53,958 bases of DNA from Chloroflexota bacterium (lineage in GTDB: Bacteria > Chloroflexota > Anaerolineae > 4572-78 > J111). The translations under genes and the position numbers were made by a program. The stretch spans positions 1-53,958 of the forward strand of contig BOKF01000058.1 in assembly GCA_016860845.1 (NCBI GenBank), in the 5' to 3' direction. Positions 8,135 through 16,179 of the stretch are shown here, in pieces. Under the pieces are notes generated by a model. That model searched no databases, had not been told where the DNA came from, and worked only from the letters and a program-made list of their open reading frames with translations. Each line of letters starts with the position of its first letter. Position 1 is the stretch's first letter.

Positions 8135-9121
8135 ATGAATGTTATCATTCCCCTGGCCGGCTTTGGCACGCGACTGCGGCCGCACACTTACACCAAGCCC
8201 AAGCCGCTGATCAATGTCGCCGGCAAACCGGTGCTGGGCCACCTGCTCGACAAGCTCCAAGGGCTGAATATTGAGGAGATTGTCTTTATCGTCGGCTACC
8301 TGGGCGACCAGATTGAAACTTACGTCAGCGCCAATTACAGTTTCAAAGCCCATTATGTCGAGCAGAAAGAATTGCTGGGGCAGGCCCACGCTATCTACCT
8401 GGCCAAAGATTTGGTAGCTGGGCCGACCATCATCCTGTTTGTGGACACCCTGTTTGAAGCCAATTTGAGCAAGCTCAATCAGGAAAAAATGGATGGGGTG
8501 ATCTACGTCAAAGAAGTCGAAGACCCGCGCCGGTTTGGGGTAACGCTGGTCAACGAGCAGGGATACATCACCCGGCTTATCGAAAAACCCGACAGCATGC
8601 AGGACAATCTGGCCGTTATTGGCCTCTATTACGTCAAAGACGTTCAGCGTTTGATGGCCGCAATAGAGTCGCTGATGGAACAAAACCTGCAAACCAAAGG
8701 CGAATTTTACCTGGCCGATGCCTTGCAATTGATGATTGCCGACGGCGCTCAGTTCCGGCCGGAAGAGGTCAGCGTCTGGCTGGATTGCGGCCAGCCGGAC
8801 ACAGTGCTGGAAACCAACCGCTACCTGCTCAAGCACAATATGGACAACAGCGCCGAGGTCGCCAGTATTAGCTCCATTATCATCCCGCCTGTTCATGTCC
8901 ATCCCAGCGCCAAGGTCAAGAATTCGATTATCGGCCCTTACGTCACCATTGCTGCCAACTGTGAAATCGAGGGCAGCATTATTCGCGATTCAATCGTGGA
9001 TGAAGAATCTTATATCAAAGACGCCACCCTGGGTGAATCTCTGATTGGGCGCAAAGTAGACCTGGTAGGTCGCTACCGGCGCTTGAATCTGGGCGACTCA
9101 GCCTACGTGGACTTCTTATGA
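8135..9121 (+). CDS. Sugar-1-phosphate nucleotidyltransferase (RmlA/GlmU-like)
   Basis: The first ~235 residues are an NTP-transferase domain. It has an N-terminal nucleotide-binding signature (IIPLAGFGTRLRP and TKPKPLINVAGKPVL) and a metal-binding Asp in LFVDTLFE. It would activate a sugar phosphate to an NDP-sugar for glycan synthesis. Residues from about 245 form hexapeptide repeats of a left-handed beta helix (HPSAKVKNSIIGPYVTIA). This points to a GlmU-like or archaeal-type bifunctional layout rather than a short RmlA. The sugar cannot be assigned from sequence. It starts 12 bases after the TIR gene. Confidence 0.88.
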   Translation: MNVIIPLAGFGTRLRPHTYTKPKPLINVAGKPVLGHLLDKLQGLNIEEIVFIVGYLGDQIETYVSANYSFKAHYVEQKELLGQAHAIYLAKDLVAGPTIILFVDTLFEANLSKLNQEKMDGVIYVKEVEDPRRFGVTLVNEQGYITRLIEKPDSMQDNLAVIGLYYVKDVQRLMAAIESLMEQNLQTKGEFYLADALQLMIADGAQFRPEEVSVWLDCGQPDTVLETNRYLLKHNMDNSAEVASISSIIIPPVHVHPSAKVKNSIIGPYVTIAANCEIEGSIIRDSIVDEESYIKDATLGESLIGRKVDLVGRYRRLNLGDSAYVDFL

Positions 9122-9207
9122 GGCGATGACAAGTGAGGCGATGAGGCGATGATAAGAAGTTCTCGCCTCCTCGTGTCTTCGCCTCTTCAGTGCCTCGCCT
9201 CATCATA
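9118..9207. repeat. Intergenic word-repeat tract (GAGGCGATGA family)
   Basis: Forward words GAGGCGATGA, GTGAGGCGATGA and GGCGATGAT are followed by reverse words TCGCCTCCTCG, TTCGCCTC and CCTCGCCTCATCAT. The tract begins at the stop codon of the nucleotidyltransferase gene and ends just before the alanine dehydrogenase ribosome binding site. The word GAGGCGA recurs at 37627-37695. Confidence 0.8.
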
Positions 9208-9222
9208 CAAAGGAGATCAAGG

Positions 9223-10332
9223 ATGATCGTCGGCGTACCCAAAGAAATTAAAGATAACGAGTACCGCGTCTCCATGACGCCGGGGGGCATCCACCAGTTG
9301 GTGGTGCATGGGCATACCGTGCTGGTAGAAAAATCGGCGGGTGAAGGCAGCCTTTTCTCTGATCGAGATTTTGCCGAAGCCGGGGGAGCCATTGTTTCCT
9401 CGGCGGAAGAGGTCTGGGGCCAGGCCGATATGATCGTCAAAGTCAAGGAACCGCTGCCCGGCGAGTATAAGTATTTACGCTCCGACCTGCTGCTCTTTAC
9501 CTACCTCCACCTGGCCGCCGATAAGACACTCACGCGGGCGATGCTGGACAGCGGGGTGACCGGCGTCGCTTATGAAACCGTCGAGTTGGCCAATGGGACC
9601 CTGCCCTTGTTAACGCCGATGAGCGAAGTTGCCGGGCGAATGTCCATCCAGGTTGGGGCGCATTACCTGGAGCGGCACGCCGGCGGACGGGGTAAATTGC
9701 TGGGAGGTATTCCCGGGGTGCGCCCGGCCAGCGTGGTCATCATCGGTGGGGGCGTAGTTGGCACTAATGCCGCCCAAATGGCCCTGGGCCTGGGGGCGCG
9801 GGTCACGCTTATGGATATTAACCTGGACCGGCTGCGCACCCTCAGCGAAATTTTGCACGGCAACTTCGAAACCATCGCCGCCAATCCTTACACGGTCGCT
9901 CGCGCGGTGCGTTATGCCGACCTGCTGGTCGGGGCAGTGCTGGTCAAAGGGGCCAAAGCGCCGCAGTTGGTGACCCGCAAAACGGTCGCAGAAATGAAGG
10001 CAGGCAGCGTTATTATTGATGTGGCCGTAGACCAGGGGGGCTGCGTCGAAACAACCCATCCGACCAGCCACTCTGACCCGACCTATTTCGTTGACGGCGT
10101 TTTGCACTACTGCGTGCCGAACATGCCCGGCGCGGTGCCGCGCACCAGCACGCTGGGCCTTTCTAACGCTACGCTGCCCTATGTCATCAAGCTGGCCGAT
10201 AAAGGCTTCAAAGAGGCTGTCACTGCCGACAAACCCCTGGCCTTAGGGGTCAACACTTACCAGGGCGAAATAACCTATCAAGCTGTGGCCGAAGCCTTCG
10301 GTCTATCTTATAAACCATTAACCCATTTATAG
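9223..10332 (+). CDS. ald: Alanine dehydrogenase
   Basis: This enzyme catalyses the NAD-dependent interconversion of L-alanine with pyruvate and ammonium. It is 369 residues long, the usual size. Seen are the N-terminal signature [19 protein letters not shown], the substrate lysine region VKVKEPLP, the catalytic His region TYLHLAAD, the Rossmann loop [18 protein letters not shown], and VAVDQGG with TSHSDPTY at the active site. An upstream frame begins at 9190 inside the word repeat. I chose ATG 9223, which follows AAAGGAG. Confidence 0.95.
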   Translation: MIVGVPKEIKDNEYRVSMTPGGIHQLVVHGHTVLVEKSAGEGSLFSDRDFAEAGGAIVSSAEEVWGQADMIVKVKEPLPGEYKYLRSDLLLFTYLHLAADKTLTRAMLDSGVTGVAYETVELANGTLPLLTPMSEVAGRMSIQVGAHYLERHAGGRGKLLGGIPGVRPASVVIIGGGVVGTNAAQMALGLGARVTLMDINLDRLRTLSEILHGNFETIAANPYTVARAVRYADLLVGAVLVKGAKAPQLVTRKTVAEMKAGSVIIDVAVDQGGCVETTHPTSHSDPTYFVDGVLHYCVPNMPGAVPRTSTLGLSNATLPYVIKLADKGFKEAVTADKPLALGVNTYQGEITYQAVAEAFGLSYKPLTHL

Positions 10333-10391
10333 GCTAAGTCTAAGGCTGAGTCTAAGCTCTTTCTCAGCCTTAGACTCAGCCTTAGACTCGA
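10332..10391. repeat. Intergenic word-repeat hairpin (CTAAGGCTGAGT family)
   Basis: AGGCTAAGTCTAAGGCTGAG and TCTAAG are followed by CTCAGCCTTAGACTCAGCC and TTAGACTCG, giving a long hairpin made of the repeated words AAGGCTGAGTCT. It starts at the ald stop codon and fills the entire spacer to the aminotransferase. Confidence 0.8.
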
Positions 10392-10402
10392 AAATCTATC
10401 CT

Positions 10403-11563
10403 ATGCGTTCATTCATTTCAAATCGCGTTCAACAAGTTCCACCTTCCGGCATTCGCCGCTTTTTTGATATTGCCGCTACCATGAGTGATGTCATCTCGTT
10501 GGGTATCGGCGAGCCTGACTTTGTGACTCCGGAACCTATCCTGGAAGCAGGGGTCAGTTCGCTGCGGGCCGGGCACACCCACTACACCTCCAATACCGGC
10601 ACGATCGAGCTGCGGACGGCAGTTTCCAAGCAGTTGCAGAAACTTTATAACGTTGAATATGACCCAGCCCTGGAAATCCTGATTACGGTCGGCGTGTCCG
10701 AGGCGATGTACCTGGCCTTGACCGCCATTCTCAATCCGGGCGACGAAGTGATTGTGCCCCAACCATGCTTTGTCGCCTATACCGCCGAAGTCGCCCTGGC
10801 CGGCGGCACGCCGGTGCCGATTGCCACACGGGTGGAGAATAATTTCCAGGTTACTGCCGAGGAAATTGAAGCAGCCATTACCCGCCGCACCAAGGCCCTG
10901 CTGATTGGCTACCCTAACAATCCCACCGGCGCTGTGCTGGAGCGCGAAACGCTGGAGGCCATCGCCCGCGTGGCCCAAAAGCACGATATTCTGGTCATCT
11001 CGGATGAAATTTACGACCGGCTTGTCTACGGCATCGAGCACGTTTGCTTTGCCTCGCTGCCGGGGATGTGGGAGCGGACGATTTTGCTGGGCGGGTTTTC
11101 CAAAGCCTACGCTATGACCGGCTGGCGGCTGGGCTATGCCGCCGCCCCACCCGAACTGCTAGGAGCGATGAATAAGATTCACCAGTACACCATCATGTCC
11201 GCCCCGACCACGGCGCAGGAGGCAGCGTTGACGGCTTTAGCCCAGGGTGAAGAATCCGTCGAAGAGATGCGCCAGCGCTACGACCGCCGCCGCCGCTTGA
11301 TTGTGGATGGGCTGAACAGTATCGGGCTGAAATGCTTTGAGCCGCGCGGGGCTTTTTATGCCTTCCCCTCGGTGCGCGGCTCCGGCATGGACGACGCCGA
11401 ATTTGCCGAGCGGCTGCTCGACGAGGAGCGGGTGGCGGTGATTCCGGGCCGGGCCTTTGGCATCGGTGGGGCCGGCTACGTGCGCTGCTCTTACGCCACG
11501 GCGTATGAAAAAATCGAAAAGGCGCTGGAACGGATGGCCAATTTCGTGCGCAAGCACGGCTAA
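10403..11563 (+). CDS. Class I/II PLP-dependent aminotransferase
   Basis: This is a fold-type I aminotransferase of the aspartate-aminotransferase family, 386 residues. Motifs include SLGIGEPDF near the N-terminus, YPNNPTGAVL, the ISDEIYDRLVYG aspartate segment, the PLP-lysine in GGFSKAYAMTGWRLG, and the carboxylate-binding Arg in YVRCSYA. It is soluble. Substrate cannot be fixed from sequence, although this subgroup often handles aromatic or aspartate donors. No good ribosome binding site precedes ATG 10403. It follows alanine dehydrogenase by 70 bases and could share a message with it. Confidence 0.9.
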   Translation: MRSFISNRVQQVPPSGIRRFFDIAATMSDVISLGIGEPDFVTPEPILEAGVSSLRAGHTHYTSNTGTIELRTAVSKQLQKLYNVEYDPALEILITVGVSEAMYLALTAILNPGDEVIVPQPCFVAYTAEVALAGGTPVPIATRVENNFQVTAEEIEAAITRRTKALLIGYPNNPTGAVLERETLEAIARVAQKHDILVISDEIYDRLVYGIEHVCFASLPGMWERTILLGGFSKAYAMTGWRLGYAAAPPELLGAMNKIHQYTIMSAPTTAQEAALTALAQGEESVEEMRQRYDRRRRLIVDGLNSIGLKCFEPRGAFYAFPSVRGSGMDDAEFAERLLDEERVAVIPGRAFGIGGAGYVRCSYATAYEKIEKALERMANFVRKHG

Positions 11564-11565
11564 AT

Positions 11566-13086
11566 TTAATGTTGTACGTTTACAGGTTGAACGTTTGAAC
11601 GGTGAACCGTAAAGGTTGAACGTTCAACCTTAAACTTCTTAACTTGGCGGGCTTCCCACACTCCCAGCAGGCCCACATAACCAAACCCAAAGGTATACAG
11701 CAAAATAAAGGGCACGGCAAAGAGATTGCCGCTGGCCGCCGCAATCCCGGCAGTCACCAACGAATAGAGACTGAGGGCCAATTCGCCCAGAACCAGGCCA
11801 TCTACCGGCAAGCGATAGGCGCTGCTCTGCCACTGGTCGGCAGTGGAGGTGACATTGAATTTGGGCGTCCGCCGGAAGACATTGCCGACCCCTAACAGGG
11901 CTTCCAGTACCGCCTGCGTGTTGCTTAGAGCAATACCGCTGCCCAGAAAAATCAGCAGGGGCATAACCTTGTAATGCTGCCGCCATCGAGTCGGAAAGAG
12001 CGCCATCTGGGCAACGGCGTACATCAAAGGCGGCCCCAGGCTGAGCAGGCTGAGGTAAATCAAGGGGAAATGAAGTTGCCTTGTGCCGCCGCTTAGCATC
12101 AAAATAGGGGTGATGACGGCCAGAATGACCATCAGAGGATGGGCCAGGTAGCCGCTCAAGTGGATCAACGCCTCTAATTTAACCGGCCAGGGCAGGGGCG
12201 CACGGCAGACCTGCCAGCCCAGTTTTTTTAAGCACTGAATCGAGCCTTTGGCCCAACGGAACTGCTGCCGCTTAAAGGCCGCTAATTGGGGCGGAACCTC
12301 GGCTGGAGCGACAACCTCCGGCAAATAGAGACAGCGCCAGCCAGCCAGTAACGCCCGGTAGCTCAAATCAAAATCCTCAGAAATGGTGTCGCCCTGCCAG
12401 CCCCCGGCATTCTCAATACAGGCCCGCCGCCAAACTCCCGCCGTGCCGTTAAAGTTAAGCATCAGCCCGGAACGGTTGCGGGCTGTCTGCTCGACCATAA
12501 AATGGCCGTCCAGGGCCAGGGCTTGCGTTGCCGTGAGCAGCGAATAATCCCGGTTAAGGTGTCCCCAGCGGGTTTGCACAAAACCTAACCGGGGGTCGGC
12601 GACCAGGTAAGGCACGGTTTGTTTTAGAAAATCCGGCTCCGGCACAAAATCGGCATCAAAAATAACAATAAATTCTCCGCTGGCCGTCTCCAGGCCGTAT
12701 TTCAGCGCCCCTGCTTTGAAACCGGTGCGGTCACTGCGGTGGAGTAGCTCAATATTAACCCCTCGCCGCCGGTGTTCGACCACCTTAGCTAAGGCAATTT
12801 CAGTCGTTTCATCGGTCGAGTCATCTAAAATTTGGATCTGGAGCAGGTGAGCCGGATAGTCCAGTCGAACCACAGCGTCAATCAGGCGTTCTACAACCAA
12901 AGCCTCATTAAAAATCGGGAGTTGGACGGTTACAAGAGGTAATTCCTCTTCCTTTTGCTCTTTGGGGAGGGGAGAGGTATGCCGATGCTTGAGAAAAAGG
13001 GTGGTTAACAGCCAGGTATTGCCGGCATAGAGTGCCAGCAGAAGTGCGGTCACTATGTAAATAACAATCAGTATTGACAAGTTCAT
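11566..13086 (-). CDS. Membrane glycosyltransferase family 2 (cellulose-synthase-like)
   Basis: The 506-residue processive-type GT2 has an N-terminal membrane segment (about 3-27). The catalytic domain carries VQLPIFNEALVVERLI, DDSTDET, the DxD-like FDADFVPEPDF, a TED-type acid in ISEDFDLSYR, and the QQFRWAKG signature of membrane-embedded synthases. Several membrane segments follow from about residue 300. The family makes beta-linked polysaccharide or glycolipid at the membrane. The last ~20 residues (FKVERSTFTV onward) are encoded by the repeat tract at 11568-11635, so the natural C-terminus seems to have been replaced by repeat-coded sequence. It converges on the aminotransferase gene with two bases between stops. 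Confidence 0.9.
   Translation of the reverse strand: MNLSILIVIYIVTALLLALYAGNTWLLTTLFLKHRHTSPLPKEQKEEELPLVTVQLPIFNEALVVERLIDAVVRLDYPAHLLQIQILDDSTDETTEIALAKVVEHRRRGVNIELLHRSDRTGFKAGALKYGLETASGEFIVIFDADFVPEPDFLKQTVPYLVADPRLGFVQTRWGHLNRDYSLLTATQALALDGHFMVEQTARNRSGLMLNFNGTAGVWRRACIENAGGWQGDTISEDFDLSYRALLAGWRCLYLPEVVAPAEVPPQLAAFKRQQFRWAKGSIQCLKKLGWQVCRAPLPWPVKLEALIHLSGYLAHPLMVILAVITPILMLSGGTRQLHFPLIYLSLLSLGPPLMYAVAQMALFPTRWRQHYKVMPLLIFLGSGIALSNTQAVLEALLGVGNVFRRTPKFNVTSTADQWQSSAYRLPVDGLVLGELALSLYSLVTAGIAAASGNLFAVPFILLYTFGFGYVGLLGVWEARQVKKFKVERSTFTVHRSNVQPVNVQH
11568..11635. repeat. Word-repeat tract overlapping a gene end (GTTGAACGTT family)
   Basis: Words GGTTGAACGTT, GAACGG, GTGAACCG, GGTTGAACGTTCAACC follow one another. 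The tract supplies the final codons and stop of the GT2 gene. Related words occur at 26195-26225. Confidence 0.7.
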
Positions 13087-13129
13087 TACTCCCTAAAAAC
13101 ACAAGGTCTGCTAACCCCAAACAGCAGGA

Positions 13130-13200
13130 TCAAGTGTTGAAGTGTGATGTTCGTTACACCTGACACTTAACCCGGCATGACACGTGAAACATGAAACTTA
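13130..13200. repeat. Intergenic word-repeat tract (AAGTGT family)
   Basis: CAAGTGTTGAAGTGTGATG is followed by ACACCTGACACTTAA, and then CACGTGAAACATGAAAC. It lies in the 268-base spacer between the divergent GT2 and pcm genes. The rest of that spacer holds only a candidate pcm promoter. Confidence 0.5.
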
Positions 13201-13310
13201 AAGGGGCTTGCAGACAACAGGGGAGCAGTATAGCACGATTGAGAGCGGGCTACAAAATCTTACTGCGCCGAAATTCACAAAAAATGGGCGCCAATAAGTC
13301 GAAATGTTTC

Positions 13311-13339
13311 TTGATATTGATGACGGATTGTGATTTAAT
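13311..13339 (+). promoter_or_regulatory. Candidate promoter of pcm
   Basis: TTGATA, 17 bases, TTTAAT precede the ATG at 13355. The short distance to the start means the message would have almost no leader. Confidence 0.35.
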
Positions 13340-13354
13340 AATGAGAGAGGTTAG

Positions 13355-14029
13355 ATGATGTTTGGCAAAAAGCCCAGCCTGGCCGAGGCCCAGGCGCTTA
13401 TGGTCAAAAAGCAACTGGCGGCGCGGTCAGTTACCGACGCGCGCATCCTGCAAGCAATGGGCGAGATTCCGCGCCACCTGTTTGTCGAGGAAGATTTATG
13501 GGATCAAGCCTACAAAGATGGCCCCTTGCCCATTGGCTACGGCCAAACAATTTCGCAGCCCTACATGGTTGCTTTTATGACACAGGCTCTGCAATTGTCC
13601 CAGGATAGACGGCCGGTTGTCTTAGAAATTGGGACAGGCTCGGGTTATCAGGCGGCGGTTCTCAGCCGATTGGCAGCTCAAGTTTACAGCATCGAACGCA
13701 TCGAGCCTCTGGCAGACCAGGCGCGGCGCAATTTGCAGACATTGGGCATCCAAAATGTGGAGATTAGGGTTGGCGACGGCGGCTACGGCTGGCCGGAGCA
13801 TGCTCCTTATGATGGGATCATCGTCACGGCCGCCGCACCAGAGGTGCCAGCTCCGCTGCTTGCTCAACTTAAAGAGGAAGCCATGCTGGTTGTGCCCACT
13901 GGCCCCCGGCGGCATCAGCAGGAACTGCTCCGGCTCCACTGGCACAATGGCCAAATCGTGGAAGAGGATTTAGCTCCCGTCGCTTTTGTACCGCTCATCG
14001 GCGAGCATGGCTGGGAGGAAGATGAATGA
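13355..14029 (+). CDS. pcm: Protein-L-isoaspartate O-methyltransferase
   Basis: Pcm uses S-adenosylmethionine to methylate isoaspartyl residues and start repair of damaged proteins in the cytoplasm. The 224-residue protein has the pre-motif GYGQTISQPYMVAFM, motif I VLEIGTGSGYQAAVL, the acidic SIERIEPLA strand, and VGDGGYGWPEHAPYDGIIVTAAAPEVP, all characteristic. Two adjacent ATGs (13355 and 13358) follow GAGAGAGG; either could be used. Confidence 0.95.
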   Translation: MMFGKKPSLAEAQALMVKKQLAARSVTDARILQAMGEIPRHLFVEEDLWDQAYKDGPLPIGYGQTISQPYMVAFMTQALQLSQDRRPVVLEIGTGSGYQAAVLSRLAAQVYSIERIEPLADQARRNLQTLGIQNVEIRVGDGGYGWPEHAPYDGIIVTAAAPEVPAPLLAQLKEEAMLVVPTGPRRHQQELLRLHWHNGQIVEEDLAPVAFVPLIGEHGWEEDE

Positions 14030-14090
14030 GACGTGGCTACTCGATGCTCCCCACCTAATAGACTTTATCAATTATCCTCTTTACGGAGTG

Positions 14091-14130
14091 AAAAAATGCA
14101 CTTTTTCACTCCGTAAAGACTTACGCAAAA
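14091..14130 (+). terminator. Perfect 17-bp hairpin after pcm (ACGGAGTG family)
   Basis: CTTTACGGAGTGAAAAA and TTTTTCACTCCGTAAAG are perfect complements around a six-base loop, with a T-rich 3' arm. It is a plausible terminator for pcm. The outer stem is the same as in the hairpin at 3511-3541. Confidence 0.65.
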
Positions 14131-14244
14131 CATGTCATTGTGAGCGACGAAGGAGCGAAAAATCCCTAAAATCTACATTTACAAGCCAACTCTTGAGGGA
14201 TTCTTCCCTCCGCTACACTCCGTTCAGAATGACATGCGTAAGTC
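14118..14244. mobile_element. MITE-like inverted-repeat element, 127 bp
   Basis: The ends GACTTACGCA and TGCGTAAGTC are perfect inverted repeats. Inner blocks also pair: ATGTCATT with AATGACAT, and AATCCCT with AGGGATT. The GTCATTGTGAGCGACGAAGG core resembles a non-coding repeat seen between genes in many environmental bacteria. No coding capacity is present. It lies between the convergent pcm and metallopeptidase genes. Confidence 0.7.
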
Positions 14245-14286
14245 CTGTCGGTAAATATTACGCCTCACACTCCCGTTACAGGTGAG

Positions 14287-15660
14287 TTATGCCTTGTGTC
14301 TGGCAAAAACCAACCCTAAAGCCAAAAGCGGCAAAATCCCGGCCAGGCAGGGCAGACCCAAGGGGCTGTTTTTGGGTTCAGCCGGTGGGGCTGGAGTTGG
14401 CTCAGGGGGCAGTTCGGCCAGCGTTGAGTCTTGATTAGCTTCGGGCTGCGCCGTTGGAGGAGTATTTTCCACGGGATTGGCCATTTCCGCAGAAGAAGCA
14501 AGCTCGGCTTCTTCGGTTGCAACTTCAGCCGGAGCGTCAGCGGCGGTACCGGGCAGGGGAGGCAGGTCCAAACTGGCCCGAAAAGCATTATCCAGGCCGT
14601 CAGTATCCACGCCCAGGGCTTCCTGCAGAGCCTCATCATCCAACGATCCTTCTGCAAAAATAGAGAGCAATTTAGCCATCTTCTCCGGGCCATAGGTCTC
14701 AATAATGAATTTGACCACCGCTCCGCTCTGGCCATAAGCCAGGTTAGCCAGCATCGGATCGGCGGGGAAGGGGCTGGACAGGGTGCGCAAAGTCATTAGC
14801 TCATTCCTTTGGACCGCATCATCAAAGATGGGAGCAAAGTCGTCAATGAGTTTCTCGGTGTCTTCATTGTAAACGGCAATGCCCTCGTCCAGCCAGCGCG
14901 GCAAGCCTCGAAAGGGATTATCGGTTGCCTGGTGAATGACCAGGTGACTCATCTCGTGGGTGGTAGCTCGCAGGCCCCAATCCAATTGGCTGGGAGGAAC
15001 CCCAATGACGACCACGCCAAAGGTCGTCATAGCCTGTCCCCCGGTCCATTCCTGGGCATTGGAAGAGAGCGCGCGCAGCAAATCCTGGTGGCTGGCATAG
15101 ATAAATATTTTTATCGGGTCTTTCAGGCTGATGCCCACATCGCTGGCCAGGGTGTCCAGGGCCACATTGGCCCGGTTGAAGAGAGCCTGGCCGAAGCTGT
15201 CGTCGCCTTCATACCAGTAAAGGGTTAACCGCTCATTTTCCAGGGTTTGCCACTCGTAGCGATTATCCAGATAGAGATAGCGCTGCTTTTCGGTTCTAAG
15301 TTCGTTGCCGTCAGCGTCAACAATTTTCCACCAATAGTTCAACTCAGTGCCGGGCGGCATATAGTTTTCCGGCTTGGTCTGATCAATCTTAAACTCGGCG
15401 TTGATTGAGGTACCGGGGGTAAACTCGGCTCCATTACGCGAACTGGCTAACTGGCCAACCACCTGGTACAACAAATCCACCTCGATAATTTCCGTCGTAC
15501 TTTTGGCATTCAACGTAAAGGTGATGTGGTCACGAAAATTAGCATCAACTGATTGATCAACAACCTGGATCGCTTCTTGAGCAGCAACAACCCCAGGCCC
15601 AAACACCAAACCCAACATTAAAATAAACGCCAAGCCTAATTTTTGATAGAGTCGCTTCAT
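14287..15660 (-). CDS. Cell-surface metallopeptidase-like protein (peptidase MA-type)
   Basis: This 457-residue protein has an N-terminal signal peptide (MKRLYQKLGLAFILMLGLVF) and an extracytoplasmic beta-rich region. A gluzincin-like domain follows with HEMSH in THEMSHLVIH (HExxH zinc motif) and a downstream DEGIAVYNE acid region. Then come a Glu/Pro/Ala-rich stretch and a C-terminal membrane segment ending in RHKA. The architecture matches a surface-anchored peptidase MA-like protein. Substrate is unknown. AAGGACG precedes the ATG. It follows a Trm112-like gene on the same strand. Confidence 0.85.
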   Translation of the reverse strand: MKRLYQKLGLAFILMLGLVFGPGVVAAQEAIQVVDQSVDANFRDHITFTLNAKSTTEIIEVDLLYQVVGQLASSRNGAEFTPGTSINAEFKIDQTKPENYMPPGTELNYWWKIVDADGNELRTEKQRYLYLDNRYEWQTLENERLTLYWYEGDDSFGQALFNRANVALDTLASDVGISLKDPIKIFIYASHQDLLRALSSNAQEWTGGQAMTTFGVVVIGVPPSQLDWGLRATTHEMSHLVIHQATDNPFRGLPRWLDEGIAVYNEDTEKLIDDFAPIFDDAVQRNELMTLRTLSSPFPADPMLANLAYGQSGAVVKFIIETYGPEKMAKLLSIFAEGSLDDEALQEALGVDTDGLDNAFRASLDLPPLPGTAADAPAEVATEEAELASSAEMANPVENTPPTAQPEANQDSTLAELPPEPTPAPPAEPKNSPLGLPCLAGILPLLALGLVFARHKA

Positions 15661-15678
15661 CTTCGTCCTTACCCAGCT

Positions 15679-15933
15679 TTAATCCACCAGTTTACCCGGT
15701 TGCGGCAAATCCGCCACCGCCGTGTTGATCCATTTATCACCCTCGTCAATGAGCATTACCGGAATATCCTCTTTAATGGGATATTTGCGGCCACAGTCTG
15801 GCTCCGAGCAGACAAGCCAGGTCCCGTTTTGAACCAATTCCAACCGGCCGGGATCATCGCCGGGTTTGCGGGTATCACCGCTAACACAATAGGGGCAGCG
15901 CAAAATTTCTAACAGATCGGGGGCAACGGCCAT
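15679..15933 (-). CDS. Trm112-like zinc-binding protein
   Basis: The 84-residue protein starts LLEILRCPYC and later has CSEPDCGRKYPIKEDIPVML, the Trm112/UPF0434 layout of two Cys pairs followed by an Ile-Pro strand. Such proteins are small zinc-binding partners or activators of methyltransferases in some lineages. The bacterial role is unproven. It is 18 bases upstream of the metallopeptidase gene on the same strand. Confidence 0.85.
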   Translation of the reverse strand: MAVAPDLLEILRCPYCVSGDTRKPGDDPGRLELVQNGTWLVCSEPDCGRKYPIKEDIPVMLIDEGDKWINTAVADLPQPGKLVD

Positions 15934-15971
15934 TGCTAAATTCTCCTCTGCGGGTATAGTTTTTCAGGATT

Positions 15972-16065
15972 CGTTTCATCTCGTTTTCTCTTTCCTCTTA
16001 TTCTCAAACTGATCCTTCGACCTCGTTCAGGATAGGGTTTGGGAACAAGAGGAAACGACAAGAGT
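15972..16065. repeat. Intergenic word-repeat tract (CTCGTTTTCTC family)
   Basis: TCTCGTTTTCTCTTTCCTCTT is answered after about 40 bases by ACAAGAGGAAACGACAAGAG. The arms are imperfect complements. Confidence 0.45.
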
Positions 16066-16103
16066 GAGCAAAAATAGTATAGCCACATTTAAGGAACAAT
16101 CAA

Positions 16104-16138
16104 AAAATCCAGATGCACTTAGGCTGCACCTGGATTTT
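16104..16138 (-). terminator. Intrinsic terminator of the cNMP/Thr-Pro gene cluster
   Basis: Read on the minus strand, AAAATCCAGGTGCA and TGCATCTGGATTTT pair (one mismatch) around a seven-base loop and are followed by further T residues. It lies about 40 bases past the stop of the last gene of the four-gene cluster. Confidence 0.8.
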
Positions 16139-16179
16139 GAGCTCTGCGGGAAATTTACAGACGTGATCAGGCGAATTGC

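Noticed and set aside
8048..8902. 284-codon minus-strand open frame opposite the nucleotidyltransferase
   Set aside because: The plus-strand gene has clear catalytic motifs; the antisense frame has no recognisable domain or start signal.
13173..13200. Second parS-like site (CACGTGAAACA)
   Set aside because: Only one half of the palindrome matches; the left half has four mismatches, and it belongs to a word tract.
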